Assembly (NCBI GenBank): GCA_014337915.1
Contig: QUBU01000001.1
Span: 124,001 to 188,000 of the forward strand
DNA from: Gammaproteobacteria bacterium
Lineage (GTDB): Bacteria; Pseudomonadota; Gammaproteobacteria; Steroidobacterales; GCA-2729495
Direction: 5' to 3'
Length of the DNA: 64,000 nucleotides
The notes below the pieces were generated by a model. That model was not told where the DNA came from, made no database searches, and saw nothing but the letters and a program-made list of their open reading frames with translations. Numbering within the stretch: the stretch's first letter is position 1; each line of letters begins with the position of its first letter. This document shows, one piece after another, positions 35,774 through 44,941 of this stretch. The position numbers and the translations under genes are program-made.

Positions 35774-36825
35774 TCGGCGTCCTTCCCGGCGACGGCATCG
35801 GGCCTGAGGTCATCGACCAGGCACTGCGGGTCCTCGATGCCATTGCCAGGCGCAGCGGGCGGCACTTCGAGCTGCGCCAGGGCCTGATCGGCGGCGCCGC
35901 CATCGATGCCACCGGCAAGGCCTTCCCGGAAGACACGCGGCGGCTGGCACTGGAAGCCGATGCCGTGCTGCTCGGCGCGGTGGGCGGCCCGAAGTGGAGC
36001 GACCCGGCGGCCCGCGAGCGCCCCGAACAGGGCCTGCTGGACCTGCGCGCCGCCATGGGCGTCTATGCCAACGTGCGCCCGGTGCGTACCCACCCCTCGC
36101 TGTACGACGCCTCCCCGCTCAGGCCCGAGCGTATCCGCGACGTCGATATCCTGGTGATCCGCGAGCTGACCGGCGGCATCTACTTCGGCGCCAAGCAGCG
36201 CGACGCGGACCGCGCCTCCGATCTCTGCAGCTACAGCCGCGCGGAAATCGAGCGCGTGCTGCGGGTTGCAGGCGTCATGGCCCGTGGCCGGCGCGGCAGG
36301 GTCACCTCGGTGGACAAGGCCAACGTGCTGGAGACCTCGCGCCTGTGGCGCTCCGTGGCCAACGAGCTGTTCGCCCGCGAGTTCCCCGAGCTGCAGCTCG
36401 AGCACATGCTGGTCGACGCGGCGGCGATGCACCTGTTGTCGCGGCCGCGGGAATTCGACGTCCTGGTGACCGAGAACATGTTCGGCGACATCCTCACCGA
36501 CGAGGCCTCCATGCTGGCCGGCTCGATGGGCATGCTGCCCTCAGCTTCACTGGACGAGAAAGGCCGTGGACTCTACGAGCCGATCCACGGCTCGGCGCCG
36601 GACATCGCCGGCCGCGGCATCGCCAATCCCTGCGGCACGATCCTCAGCGCCGCCATGCTGCTGCGGCACTCGCTCGGCCTCGAAGCGGAAGCAGCACGCA
36701 TCGAGAACGCCGTCCACGAGGTGCTGGAATCCGGCCTGCGCACCCGTGACATCGCCGCCGCCAGCAGCCGCGAGGCGACCACGGTGCAGATGGGCGATGC
36801 GGTGGTGGCGCGGCTGAACGCCTAG
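35761..36825 (+). CDS. leuB: 3-isopropylmalate dehydrogenase
   Basis: A 354-residue NAD-dependent oxidative decarboxylase giving 4-methyl-2-oxopentanoate, the IlvE substrate for leucine. Visible: [20 protein letters not shown], the substrate-binding ELTGGIYFG with a nearby Arg cluster, the catalytic Lys in [13 protein letters not shown], the metal-binding Asp in [25 protein letters not shown] and the cofactor loop [21 protein letters not shown]. It ends the operon; its stop overlaps that of the convergent metB by four bases, with no room for a separate terminator. Confidence 0.96.
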   Translation: MAALIGVLPGDGIGPEVIDQALRVLDAIARRSGRHFELRQGLIGGAAIDATGKAFPEDTRRLALEADAVLLGAVGGPKWSDPAARERPEQGLLDLRAAMGVYANVRPVRTHPSLYDASPLRPERIRDVDILVIRELTGGIYFGAKQRDADRASDLCSYSRAEIERVLRVAGVMARGRRGRVTSVDKANVLETSRLWRSVANELFAREFPELQLEHMLVDAAAMHLLSRPREFDVLVTENMFGDILTDEASMLAGSMGMLPSASLDEKGRGLYEPIHGSAPDIAGRGIANPCGTILSAAMLLRHSLGLEAEAARIENAVHEVLESGLRTRDIAAASSREATTVQMGDAVVARLNA

Positions 36826-37979
36826 CCGAGGGACGCAAGCGCCGCGCGGACATCCGCCACCAGGTCAGCGGTGGCCTCGATCCCCGCCGACAGCCGCACC
36901 AGGCCGTCGCCGATCCCCGCCGCCTTGCGCCCCTCCGGGCCGAGCGGCACATGGGTCATCGTCGCCGGATGGCAGGCCAGACTCTCGACGCCGCCGAGGG
37001 ACTCCGCCAGCGTGAACAGCCGCAGCTGCCCGAGGAACCGCCGCGCGGCCTCCTGTCCGCCACGCAACTCGAAACTGAGCATGCCGCCAAAGCCATGCTG
37101 CTGGCGCCGCGCCAGGTCATGACCACGGTGCCCGGGCAGGCCCGGGTAGTACACCTGCGCCACCGCGGGGCTGGCGAGCAGCGCCTCGGCCAGCGCCATG
37201 GCGTTCGCCTCGTGCTGGCGCATGCGCACGAACAGCGTGCGCAGCCCGCGCAGGGCCAGGAAGCTGTCGAATGGCGCACCGGTCAGGCCCAGGGCATTGG
37301 CCCAGGCCGCGAGTTCACCATGCAGCGCCGCGCTGCGCGCCACCACGGCGCCGGAAACCACGTCGCTGTGGCCGTTGAGGTACTTGGTGGTCGAATGCAC
37401 CACGAGGTCCGCGCCGAATTCCAGCGGGCGCTGCAGGGCCGGCGACAGGAAGGTGTTGTCGACCGCCAGCAGGGCCCCGCAGGCATCGGCCACCTGGCGC
37501 AGCCGCGCCAGGTCCATGATCCGCAGCAGCGGGTTCGTCGGAGTCTCGACCCATAGCAGGCGCGCAGGCTCGCCTTCGGCCGCCGCCAGTTGCGCGGCAT
37601 CGGCCAGGTCGATGAACCGCAGGCGGAACAGGCCGCGGGCCGCAAGGCGGCTCAGGAGTCGGAAGGTGCCGCCGTAGCAGTCGACCGGTGCCAGGACCAG
37701 GTCGCCCGGGTTCAGCAGCTGGCAGGCGAGCGTGATCGCCGCCATGCCCGAGGCCGTGACCGTGGCACCCGCTCCGCCTTCGAGCTCGGCAATGGCCGTC
37801 GCCAGCGCATCACGGGTGGGATTGGCAGTGCGCGTGTAGTCGTACTGGCGGGGCTGGCCGAAGCCAGCGAAGGCGAAATTGGTGCTCAGCACGATTGGCG
37901 GCATCACGGCGCCGAACTGTTCGTCGCTGTCGATGGCGGCCCGCACGCTGCGGGTCTCGGGGTGGAGGTCGTCGGTCAT
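36822..37979 (-). CDS. metB: Cystathionine gamma-synthase-type PLP enzyme
   Basis: A 385-residue Cys/Met-metabolism PLP enzyme. Visible: YDYTRTANPTRDAL near the N-terminus, VETPTNPLLRIMDL, VDNTFLSPALQRPL, the PLP lysine in HSTTKYLNGHSDVVSG and SLGGVESLACHPATMTH near the C-terminus. It probably condenses O-acyl-homoserine with cysteine to cystathionine in methionine synthesis. Cystathionine gamma-lyase activity cannot be excluded because the families overlap. The ATG at 37979 has GGGAG about 8 nt upstream; the frame continues upstream without homology. Confidence 0.88.
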   Translation of the reverse strand: MTDDLHPETRSVRAAIDSDEQFGAVMPPIVLSTNFAFAGFGQPRQYDYTRTANPTRDALATAIAELEGGAGATVTASGMAAITLACQLLNPGDLVLAPVDCYGGTFRLLSRLAARGLFRLRFIDLADAAQLAAAEGEPARLLWVETPTNPLLRIMDLARLRQVADACGALLAVDNTFLSPALQRPLEFGADLVVHSTTKYLNGHSDVVSGAVVARSAALHGELAAWANALGLTGAPFDSFLALRGLRTLFVRMRQHEANAMALAEALLASPAVAQVYYPGLPGHRGHDLARRQQHGFGGMLSFELRGGQEAARRFLGQLRLFTLAESLGGVESLACHPATMTHVPLGPEGRKAAGIGDGLVRLSAGIEATADLVADVRAALASLG

Positions 37980-38132
37980 GGGCTGCTCCCTGTCGGACCC
38001 CTGGCCGCGGGCCCGGCTCGATCCGGCCGGCGCGTTACGGGCCTGCGAGGACCGCGAAGTGTAGGGAGGCGCGTTCGCGAGGGTCAAGGCGCCCCGCTCC
38101 GGGGCCGGCTTGTGCCGCAGGCTACCACTGTG

Positions 38133-38160
38133 TTAACGTGCTAGCGTATTAGTACATTAT
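38133..38160 (+). promoter_or_regulatory. Predicted his-operon promoter with TrpR-like operator
   Basis: A -35-like TTAACG (38133-38138) and a -10-like CATTAT (38155-38160) are separated by 16 bp. Between them lies an 18-bp imperfect dyad at 38138-38155: half-sites GTGCTAG and TTAGTAC around a 4-bp centre. The E. coli trp operator has the same 7-4-7 layout with GAACTAG and CTAGTAC, and 12 of 18 positions agree. It lies 14 nt before the ATG of a TrpR-like gene. The position would block RNA polymerase, so autoregulated repression of the whole operon is the natural reading. Confidence 0.55.
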
Positions 38161-38169
38161 TCCGTACCC

Positions 38170-38496
38170 ATGAAGGACCACCGCATACTGAGCGCGCGCG
38201 AGGAACTCGCCGCCGAGGACCGCCTGTACCGGGCGATCCTCGCTTCGCGAAACATCGAGGAATGCCGCGCCTTCTTCCATGACCTCTGCACCCCGGCGGA
38301 GCTGCAGGCGCTGAAGGACCGCTGGGCAGTCGCCGAACTGCTCGCCGAGGGCCGGCTCAGCTACCGCCAGATCCACGAGCAGACCGGGGTCAGCGTCACC
38401 ACCATCGGGCGCGTCGCCCGTTACCTCGGTGCAGGTGCCGGCGGCTACGCCCGGGCCCTGCAACGTACCGCACGCCAGGGAAAGCACCCGACATGA
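38170..38496 (+). CDS. TrpR-like YerC/YecD-family repressor
   Basis: A 108-residue all-helical protein of the TrpR superfamily (YerC/YecD type). FFHDLCTPAELQALKDRWAVAELL and the helix-turn-helix LSYRQIHEQTGVSVTTIGRVARYL correspond to the DNA-binding half of TrpR. It is the first gene of an operon with hisGDCBHAFE, overlapping hisG by four bases (ATGA), so a role as the local regulator of histidine synthesis is likely. The ATG lies about 9 nt from the predicted -10, with no Shine-Dalgarno between, so the mRNA may be leaderless. The effector is unknown; histidine is the obvious guess. Confidence 0.85.
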   Translation: MKDHRILSAREELAAEDRLYRAILASRNIEECRAFFHDLCTPAELQALKDRWAVAELLAEGRLSYRQIHEQTGVSVTTIGRVARYLGAGAGGYARALQRTARQGKHPT

Positions 38497-39395
38497 TCGA
38501 ACAGGCAGCACGCATCAAGGTCGCCATCCAGAAGTCCGGCCGGCTCACTGACCGGTCCCTGGAGTTGCTGGAACGCTGCGGCCTGAAGTACACCCGGGGC
38601 CGCGACCAGCTCATCGGCTATGGCGAGAACATGCCGGTGGATGTGCTGCTGGTGCGCGATGACGACATCCCCGGCCTGGTCCGCGACGACGTCTGCGACC
38701 TCGGCGTGGTCGGCATGAACGTCCTGGAGGAGCGCCGCCTGCAGTTCCAGGCCGAGGGCGTCAGCGAGCCGTTCCGCGTGGTGCGGCCACTGGACTACGG
38801 CCGTTGCCACCTCGCCTTCGGCTACCCGGAGGACGGCCCGGTGCGCTCGCTGGCAGAGCTGCCGGGCCGGCGCATTGCAACCAGCTATCCGCGTATCGTG
38901 CAGGACTTCCTGCGCCGCAACGCCATCGCCGCGCAGGTCGTGGAGTTCTCCGGGGCGGTGGAGATCGCCCCGAGCCTCGGCCGTGCCGATGTCATCTGCG
39001 ACCTGGTATCCACAGGCGCCACGCTGGCGGCCAATCGCCTGCGGGAAGGTGAAACGATCCTCGACAGCCAGGCCGTCCTGATCCAGACCCCGCGGGAGGT
39101 CGCGCCGGCCAAGACGGAGTGGATCGCGCGCCTGCTCCAGCGCATCGACGGCGTCATGCAGGTGCGCGAGAGCAAGTACGTCATGATGAACGCGCCGGTC
39201 AGCGCACTCGCGGAAATCGCGCGCCTGCTGCCAGGTGCCGATGCGCCGACGGTGATCCCGCTGGAGGGTCGCGGCGACAAGGTGGCGGTGCATGTCGTCT
39301 GCCGCGAGAACGTCTTCTGGGAGACGCTCGAGAACCTGAAAAAGGCCGGTGCCAGCTCCCTGCTGGTGCTGCCGGTCGAGAAGATGCTGCCATGA
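38493..39395 (+). CDS. hisG: ATP phosphoribosyltransferase, long form
   Basis: A 300-residue HisG, catalysing the first step of histidine synthesis (ATP + PRPP). Visible: IKVAIQKSGRLTDRSLELL, DLGVVGMNVLEE, the RIATSYPRIVQDFL motif and the PRPP loop DVICDLVSTGATLAANRL. The C-terminal segment from about residue 225 (RESKYVMMNAPVSALAEIARLL to KKAGASSLLVLPVEKM) is the ACT-like regulatory domain. This is therefore the long, histidine-inhibited form that needs no HisZ. It overlaps yerC and hisD by four bases each. Confidence 0.96.
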   Translation: MIEQAARIKVAIQKSGRLTDRSLELLERCGLKYTRGRDQLIGYGENMPVDVLLVRDDDIPGLVRDDVCDLGVVGMNVLEERRLQFQAEGVSEPFRVVRPLDYGRCHLAFGYPEDGPVRSLAELPGRRIATSYPRIVQDFLRRNAIAAQVVEFSGAVEIAPSLGRADVICDLVSTGATLAANRLREGETILDSQAVLIQTPREVAPAKTEWIARLLQRIDGVMQVRESKYVMMNAPVSALAEIARLLPGADAPTVIPLEGRGDKVAVHVVCRENVFWETLENLKKAGASSLLVLPVEKMLP

Positions 39396-40717
39396 GCGGT
39401 GGCCGGCTGCTGACAAGGGTGGACTGGTCGGTCCTCGACGAGGCTGGCCGGCAGTCGCTGCTGGAACGCCCGGCGGTGCGAGGCGCGGCGGGACTGTCCG
39501 CTGCCGTAGCGGACATCATCGCCGACGTGCGCACGCAGGGCGACAGCGCGCTGCTGCGCCTGACCGAGAAGCTCGACGGCGTCGCCTTGCGCGAGATCGA
39601 GGTGAGCGATGCGGAAGCGCAAGCCGCACGGCGGGAACTGGCTCCGGCCGCCGTCAGCGCAATCGACACCGCGATCGCCAATGTGCGGGCGTTCCATGCC
39701 GCCCAGCTCGGCCGGCCCATCCGCGTCGAGACCGTCCCCGGCGTGGTCTGCGAGCGCGTCCCGCGCCCGTTGCGGGCCGTCGGCCTGTATGTGCCTGCCG
39801 GGCGTGCACCCCTGCCCTCTACCGCGATCATGCTCGGCGTGCCCGCCGCGCTCGCGGGATGCCCGGTACGCGTGCTCTGCACGCCGCCGCGGCCCGACGG
39901 CCGCGCCGATCCTGCCGTGGTGGTGGCAGCGCGCGCCTGCGGTGTGCAGCGGATCTTCAAGGCGGGCGGCGCCCAGGCCGTGGCCGCAATGGCCTACGGC
40001 ACCGGCAGCATTCCCAAGGTTGACAAGATCTTCGGCCCGGGCAATGCCTGGGTCACGGCGGCCAAGCAGGCGGTTGCACTGGACCCCGCTGGTGCGGCCC
40101 TCGACATGCCGGCCGGCCCTTCCGAAGTGATGGTGATCGCCGACGCCGGTGCTAACCCGCGCTTCGTGGCAATCGACCTGCTCTCCCAGGCGGAACACGG
40201 GCCGGATTCCCAGGTGCTGCTGGTCACCACGGCCAGCGGCCTGGTCGACCAGGTGCGGACCGAGATCGATGCCCTGCTGCCCACGCTGCCACGGCGCGAC
40301 ATCATGGCCGAGTCCCTGCTGCATGGGGCCGCCATCGTCGTCGCCAGCCTCGCCGATGCCATCGACGTCGCCAACCGCTACGCGCCGGAGCACCTGATCC
40401 TCCAGGTGGCGGAACCACGGCGCTGTGTCGAGGACATCTGGAGCGCCGGCTCGGTATTCATCGGTCCCTGGACGCCGGAGTCGGTCGGTGACTACTGCAG
40501 CGGCACCAACCATGTGCTGCCGACCTACGGCCACGCCCGCGCCTACAGCGGGCTGTCGCTCGCCGATTTCCAGCGGCAGATGACCCTGCAGGAACTCACG
40601 CCCGCCGGGCTCGCGGCACTGGCGCCGACGGTGGAGACCCTCGCCGGCCTCGAGGGGCTGGATGCGCATGCCGCCGCCGTGCGCCTGCGCCGCAGCAGCC
40701 GGATGCCCGGTCCATGA
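39392..40717 (+). CDS. hisD: Histidinol dehydrogenase
   Basis: A 441-residue zinc- and NAD-dependent enzyme performing the last two oxidations from L-histidinol to L-histidine. Visible: GLYVPAGRAPLPSTAIMLGVPA, VDKIFGPGNAWVTAAKQAV, DMPAGPSEVMVIAD, SQAEHGPDSQVLLVT (with Zn-ligand Gln/His), RYAPEHLIL, and GDYCSGTNHVLPTYGHARAYSGL. The ATG at 39392 lies in the usual overlap with the hisG stop; a frame extending upstream inside hisG was rejected. Confidence 0.96.
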   Translation: MSGGRLLTRVDWSVLDEAGRQSLLERPAVRGAAGLSAAVADIIADVRTQGDSALLRLTEKLDGVALREIEVSDAEAQAARRELAPAAVSAIDTAIANVRAFHAAQLGRPIRVETVPGVVCERVPRPLRAVGLYVPAGRAPLPSTAIMLGVPAALAGCPVRVLCTPPRPDGRADPAVVVAARACGVQRIFKAGGAQAVAAMAYGTGSIPKVDKIFGPGNAWVTAAKQAVALDPAGAALDMPAGPSEVMVIADAGANPRFVAIDLLSQAEHGPDSQVLLVTTASGLVDQVRTEIDALLPTLPRRDIMAESLLHGAAIVVASLADAIDVANRYAPEHLILQVAEPRRCVEDIWSAGSVFIGPWTPESVGDYCSGTNHVLPTYGHARAYSGLSLADFQRQMTLQELTPAGLAALAPTVETLAGLEGLDAHAAAVRLRRSSRMPGP

Positions 40718-41775
40718 GCAGCATCCTCGACCTGGTGCGGCCGGAAATCCGGCGCATGAAACCGTACCGGAGCGCGCAGTTCGCCGACGGCCTGGTGCGC
40801 CTGAACGCCAACGAGAGCCCGTGGCGACCACCCGGTGACCAGAGCAGGGCCGGCTTCAATCGCTATCCGGAGCCGCGGCCTTCGGCCCTGACGGCCGGCA
40901 TGGCCGCACACTACGGCGTGACACCGGCGCAGCTGCTGGTGACCCGCGGATCGAGCGAGGCCATCGATGTCGTCATCCGCGGCTTCTGCCGTGCCGGCAG
41001 GGACGGGATCGTGATCTGCCCGCCGACCTTCGGCATGTACGAGACCTATGCACAGATCCAGGACGCGCCGATCCGGCGCATTGCCCTGCTGCGTGAGCGC
41101 GGCTTCGCACTCGACGTGGCAGGCATCCTCGACCAGTGGTCCGACGCCACGCGGGTGCTGTTCCTCTGCTCCCCGAACAATCCGACCGGCAACAGCATCC
41201 CGGTGGCCCAGATCCACCAGCTGGCCGCTGCACTGGCAGGTCGTGCCGCGGTCGTTGTCGATGCGGCCTACGCGGAGTTTTCCGCCACCGACCCGACGCA
41301 GGAACTGCTGGGGCAGCACGCCAACATCATCGTGCTGCGCACCCTCTCCAAGGCCATGTCGCTCGCCGGGGTGCGTTGCGGGGCGCTGCTGGCGGCACCC
41401 GAGCTCGTGGCGCTGCTTGGCTGCGTGCTGCCTCCCTATACTTTCCCGGCGCCCTGCGCAGAAGCGGTCGAGCGCTGCCTCGAGCCCGGGAATGCCGCCG
41501 AATGGCGTCGGCGCGTAGAACGCCTCCGGAGCGAACGCAGCCGTCTCGCAGCGGCACTGGAGCGCCTGCCTGACATCCGCCGCGTCTGGCCCAGCGACGC
41601 CAACTTCCTGCTGGTGGAAGCCGTGGATGCGCCGCGCCTGGTGGAGGCAGCCCGCCGCGGGGGCGTGCTGCTGCGCGACTTCAGCTGGGATCCCGACCTG
41701 CCCGACTGTGTGCGCATCACGGTGGGCGATACGGACGAAAACGACCAACTGCTGGGAGCGCTGGCCCGACCATGA
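40714..41775 (+). CDS. hisC: Histidinol-phosphate aminotransferase
   Basis: A 353-residue fold-type I aminotransferase converting imidazole acetol phosphate to histidinol phosphate. Visible: VRLNANESPWRPP at the N-terminus, LLVTRGSSEAIDVVIRGFC, FLCSPNNPTGNSIP, VVDAAYAEFS and the PLP lysine in LRTLSKAMSLAGVRCG. Overlaps of four bases with hisD and hisB make the operon translationally coupled. Confidence 0.95.
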   Translation: MSSILDLVRPEIRRMKPYRSAQFADGLVRLNANESPWRPPGDQSRAGFNRYPEPRPSALTAGMAAHYGVTPAQLLVTRGSSEAIDVVIRGFCRAGRDGIVICPPTFGMYETYAQIQDAPIRRIALLRERGFALDVAGILDQWSDATRVLFLCSPNNPTGNSIPVAQIHQLAAALAGRAAVVVDAAYAEFSATDPTQELLGQHANIIVLRTLSKAMSLAGVRCGALLAAPELVALLGCVLPPYTFPAPCAEAVERCLEPGNAAEWRRRVERLRSERSRLAAALERLPDIRRVWPSDANFLLVEAVDAPRLVEAARRGGVLLRDFSWDPDLPDCVRITVGDTDENDQLLGALARP

Positions 41776-42842
41776 GCAGCACGAAGATCGCCTTCCTGGA
41801 CCGCGACGGCACGCTGATCCTCGAGCCCGCCGACGAGCAGGTGGACCGGCTGGACAAGGTGGCACTGGTCGACGGGGTGATGCCGGCCCTGCTGCGCCTG
41901 CGCGACGCGGGCTACGAGTTCGTCATGGTGAGCAACCAGGACGGGCTGGGCACCCCGAGCTTCCCGGAAGCGGATTTCCGCCTGGTGCAGGATTTCGTGC
42001 TGCAGCTGTTCGCCTCGCAGGGCATCGGCTTCCGTGAGGTCTTCATCTGCCCGCACCGCCCATCCGACAACTGCGAATGCCGCAAGCCGCGCACCGGGCT
42101 GCTGCGGCAGTTCCTCGCCTCCACGCCCATCGACCGCAGCGCCAGTGTCGTCATCGGCGACCGCATGACCGACCTCGACCTGGCAGCAAACCTGGGCCTG
42201 CGCGGCCTGCGGCTGGATCCCGGCGACCCGGCCGCCTGGGCCGCCATCGCCCACGAACTGGTGGACCTGCCGCGGCGCGCCAGCGTCCGGCGGGAAACCC
42301 GCGAAACCCGCATCGACTGCGAGATCGACCTCGATGCGGAGCAGCCGCCCGCCATCCACACCGGCATCGCCTTCTTCGACCACATGCTCGAGCAGCTCGG
42401 CCGGCACGGCGGCTTCGCGCTGCGGCTGCGCTGCGCGGGCGACCTGGACGTGGACGAGCACCACACGGTGGAGGACACGGCGCTGGTCATCGGCGAGGCA
42501 CTGCGTCGCGCGCTCGGTGACAAGCGCGGCATCGGCCGCTACGGTTTCGTGCTGCCGATGGACGAGGCTCAGGCACAGGTGGCCATCGACCTCTCCGGGC
42601 GCGCGCACTTCAGCTTCGAGGGGACCTTCCCGCGCAGCGAGGTGGGCGGGCTGCCGACCGAGCTGGTGCCGCACTTCTTCCGCTCGCTGGCCGACAGCCT
42701 CGGTGCCGCGATCCAGCTACGGGTGACCGGCGAGAATACCCACCACATGGTGGAAGCCTGTTTCAAGGCGACGGGTCGCGCCCTGCGCCAGGCCTTGCAG
42801 CGCCAGGGTTCCGTGCTGCCCAGCACCAAGGGCGTCCTGTGA
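41772..42842 (+). CDS. hisB: Bifunctional histidinol-phosphatase/imidazoleglycerol-phosphate dehydratase
   Basis: A 356-residue fusion. The N-terminal HAD phosphatase (residues 1-165) carries FLDRDGTLI, the VSNQDGLGT motif and the zinc loop with CPHRPSDNCECRKP. The C-terminal dehydratase (from about 170) has HTGIAFFDHMLEQLGRHGGF, DEHHTVEDTALVIGEAL and a second HHMVEACFKATGRALRQAL metal site. The fused form is typical of gammaproteobacteria. The two activities are steps 6 and 8 of the pathway. Confidence 0.96.
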   Translation: MSSTKIAFLDRDGTLILEPADEQVDRLDKVALVDGVMPALLRLRDAGYEFVMVSNQDGLGTPSFPEADFRLVQDFVLQLFASQGIGFREVFICPHRPSDNCECRKPRTGLLRQFLASTPIDRSASVVIGDRMTDLDLAANLGLRGLRLDPGDPAAWAAIAHELVDLPRRASVRRETRETRIDCEIDLDAEQPPAIHTGIAFFDHMLEQLGRHGGFALRLRCAGDLDVDEHHTVEDTALVIGEALRRALGDKRGIGRYGFVLPMDEAQAQVAIDLSGRAHFSFEGTFPRSEVGGLPTELVPHFFRSLADSLGAAIQLRVTGENTHHMVEACFKATGRALRQALQRQGSVLPSTKGVL

Positions 42843-43441
42843 GCGCAGCCCCGGTCGTCATCATCGATGGTGGCGGCGCCAATGTCGCTTCGCTGAGCTT
42901 CGCCCTGGAGCGCCTCGGGCGCACCGCGGTGCTGACCACGGACCACGACCGCATCCGCCAAGCCAGCCATGTGATCCTCCCGGGGGTCGGTGCCGCGGGT
43001 GCCGCAATGGCCAGGCTCGCCGGCGCCGGCCTCGACCGCCTGATCCCAACGCTGACGCAACCGGTGCTCGGCATCTGCCTCGGCATGCAGCTGCTGTACG
43101 AGGCCTCGGAGGAGGACGACGTGCACTGCCTCGGCGTGATCCCCGGAGTGGCCCGACGCTTCACACCGGCACCGGACCGACCGGTGCCGCACATGGGCTG
43201 GAACCGGATCCAGCCGCTGGCCGCAGCCGACCTGCTCGCCGGCATTGCACCAGGCAGCCATTGCTATTTCGTGCACAGCTACGCCCTGCCGGTGACCGCC
43301 GCCACCATCGCCACCGCCAGCTATGGCCGCGCATTCGCGGCCGTCGCCCAGGAGCGCAATTTCCTCGCCACCCAGTTTCATCCCGAGCGCTCGGGGCGCA
43401 CGGGTGCGGCCATCCTCGCCAACTTCCTGAACCGGTACTGA
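42839..43441 (+). CDS. hisH: Imidazole glycerol phosphate synthase, glutaminase subunit
   Basis: A 200-residue class I glutamine amidotransferase feeding ammonia to HisF. The nucleophilic Cys lies in LGICLGMQLLYEAS, PHMGWNRIQPL follows, and the catalytic His-Glu pair is in TQFHPERSG. The GTG start overlaps the hisB TGA (GTGA). Together with HisF it forms the branch point to purine synthesis through AICAR. Confidence 0.95.
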   Translation: MSAAPVVIIDGGGANVASLSFALERLGRTAVLTTDHDRIRQASHVILPGVGAAGAAMARLAGAGLDRLIPTLTQPVLGICLGMQLLYEASEEDDVHCLGVIPGVARRFTPAPDRPVPHMGWNRIQPLAAADLLAGIAPGSHCYFVHSYALPVTAATIATASYGRAFAAVAQERNFLATQFHPERSGRTGAAILANFLNRY

Positions 43442-43448
43442 ACCTGCC

Positions 43449-44192
43449 ATGGAAATCATTCCCGCAATCGACCTGCTGGGTGGGCGCTGCGTGCGCCTCT
43501 ACCAGGGCGACTTCGGGCGCGTCACCGAGTACGACACTGATCCGCTCGCCATCGTCGCCGGCTACCAGGCAGCCGGAGCACGCCGCCTGCACCTCGTCGA
43601 CCTCGACGGAGCCCGCAGCGGCGTGCCCGGCAACCTCGGCCTGCTGCGTAGCCTGGCCGCCCTCCCGGGGCTGCAGGTGCAGATCGGCGGTGGCATCCGC
43701 GAGCTGGCGACGGCGCAGATGCTCATAGCCGCCGGCGCCAGCCGCGTGGTGCTGGGCTCCGTCGCCATCAACGACCCGGCCATCGCCATCGGCTGGCTCG
43801 AGGCGCTCGGCGCGGAGCATGTGGTCCTCGCCTTCGACGTGCGCCTGCAGGATGACCAGGCCGGGCCGGTGGCGGTGACCCACGGCTGGCGCGAATCCAG
43901 CGGCCGACGGCTGTGGGAGCTGTTCGAGCTGTACCTCGCCAGCGGCGCACGCCATTTTCTCTGCACCGATGTCGGCCGCGACGGTACGCTGGCCGGCCCC
44001 AACAATGCGCTCTACGCCGAGTGCATGCGCCGTTACCCGGAGGCGCGCATCATCGCTTCCGGCGGCCTGTCCTCGGCGGCCGACCTGCCGGCGCTCGCTG
44101 CCACCGGCGTGACCGCCGTGGTCACCGGCAAGGCCCTGCTGGAAGGGCGCATCAGCCTCGAGGAGATAGGACGATTCTCGCGCGCCGGATAA
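43449..44192 (+). CDS. hisA: ProFAR isomerase
   Basis: A 247-residue TIM barrel that opens the ribose of ProFAR by an Amadori rearrangement. The first strand [22 protein letters not shown] holds the catalytic Asp (AIDLL); the [23 protein letters not shown] and [16 protein letters not shown] segments and the phosphate site IIASGGLSS follow. It lies 7 nt after hisH, and its last 19 nt overlap hisF, including most of the distance to the hisF ribosome site. Confidence 0.96.
   Translation: MEIIPAIDLLGGRCVRLYQGDFGRVTEYDTDPLAIVAGYQAAGARRLHLVDLDGARSGVPGNLGLLRSLAALPGLQVQIGGGIRELATAQMLIAAGASRVVLGSVAINDPAIAIGWLEALGAEHVVLAFDVRLQDDQAGPVAVTHGWRESSGRRLWELFELYLASGARHFLCTDVGRDGTLAGPNNALYAECMRRYPEARIIASGGLSSAADLPALAATGVTAVVTGKALLEGRISLEEIGRFSRAG
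44160..44176 (+). promoter_or_regulatory. hisF ribosome-binding site and ATT start codon
   Basis: GAGGAG (44160-44165) stands 8 nt upstream of an in-frame ATT at 44174. No ATG, GTG or TTG exists nearby in the hisF frame: upstream codons back to the hisA middle are not starts with homology, and the next ATG (44258) would remove the first barrel strand and the catalytic Asp. The site fixes the start of hisF at a non-canonical codon. Confidence 0.75.
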
Positions 44193-44941
44193 TTCCCTGC
44201 CTCGATGTCCGCGACGGCCAGGTCGTCAAGGGCGTCCGCTTCCGTGACCACCGCGTCATGGGCGACATCCTCGAGCTCGCACGCCGCTACCGCGACCAGG
44301 GCGCCGACGAACTGGTGTTCTACGACATCACGGCCAGCCCCGAGGGGCGCACCGTCGACCGCAGCTGGATCCATCGCGTGGCCGCCGTGCTCGACATCCC
44401 CTTCTGCGTGGCCGGCGGCATCCGCAGTGTCGCCGATGCCGAGGCCATCCTGCATCACGGCGCCGACAAGATATCGGTGAACACCCCGGCCCTGGCCAAT
44501 CCCGCGCTGATCGGCGAGCTGGCGCGGCGCTTCGGTTCCCAGTGCGTGGTGGTGGGCATCGACAGCCAGGCGCAGGATGGCGGCTACCGCGTGCACCAGA
44601 ACACCGGGGATCCGGCCCGGTCCGGAGAATCCGGGCGCGATACCATCGCCTGGGTGCGCGAGGTGCAGGAGCGTGGCGCCGGGGAGATCGTCCTCAACTG
44701 CATGAACCAGGACGGCGTACGGCGCGGCTATGATATCGGGCAGCTGCGCCTGGTCCGCGGGATCTGCAACGTCCCCCTCATCGCCTCGGGTGGCGCCGGT
44801 GCGGCGGAGCACTTTGCCAGCGTGTTCCGCGAGGCGCGCGTGGATGGCGCACTGGCCGCCAGCGTCTTCCACACGGGGACGATCGACATTGGCGAACTGA
44901 AACGCTATCTGCAGGGGCAGGCGGTCGAGGTCAGGTCATGA
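44174..44941 (+). CDS. hisF: Imidazole glycerol phosphate synthase, cyclase subunit
   Basis: A 255-residue TIM barrel (usual length about 256) joining PRFAR with ammonia from HisH to give IGP and AICAR. Visible: [19 protein letters not shown] (catalytic Asp near residue 11), [43 protein letters not shown] and the catalytic Asp/strand [14 protein letters not shown], then [13 protein letters not shown]. The family begins M-L-A-K-R-I-I-P-C-L-D; here the Met position is the codon ATT, preceded by a strong Shine-Dalgarno 8 nt away. It overlaps hisA by 19 nt and hisE by four. The ATT start is inferred from homology and spacing; sequencing error at one base is the simple alternative. Confidence 0.94.
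   Translation: MLARRIIPCLDVRDGQVVKGVRFRDHRVMGDILELARRYRDQGADELVFYDITASPEGRTVDRSWIHRVAAVLDIPFCVAGGIRSVADAEAILHHGADKISVNTPALANPALIGELARRFGSQCVVVGIDSQAQDGGYRVHQNTGDPARSGESGRDTIAWVREVQERGAGEIVLNCMNQDGVRRGYDIGQLRLVRGICNVPLIASGGAGAAEHFASVFREARVDGALAASVFHTGTIDIGELKRYLQGQAVEVRS

Noticed and set aside
38140-38492. Histidine-rich leader peptide (his attenuator) upstream of hisG
   Set aside because: No His-codon run and no terminator hairpin were found before yerC or hisG; the region fits a repressor/operator model instead.
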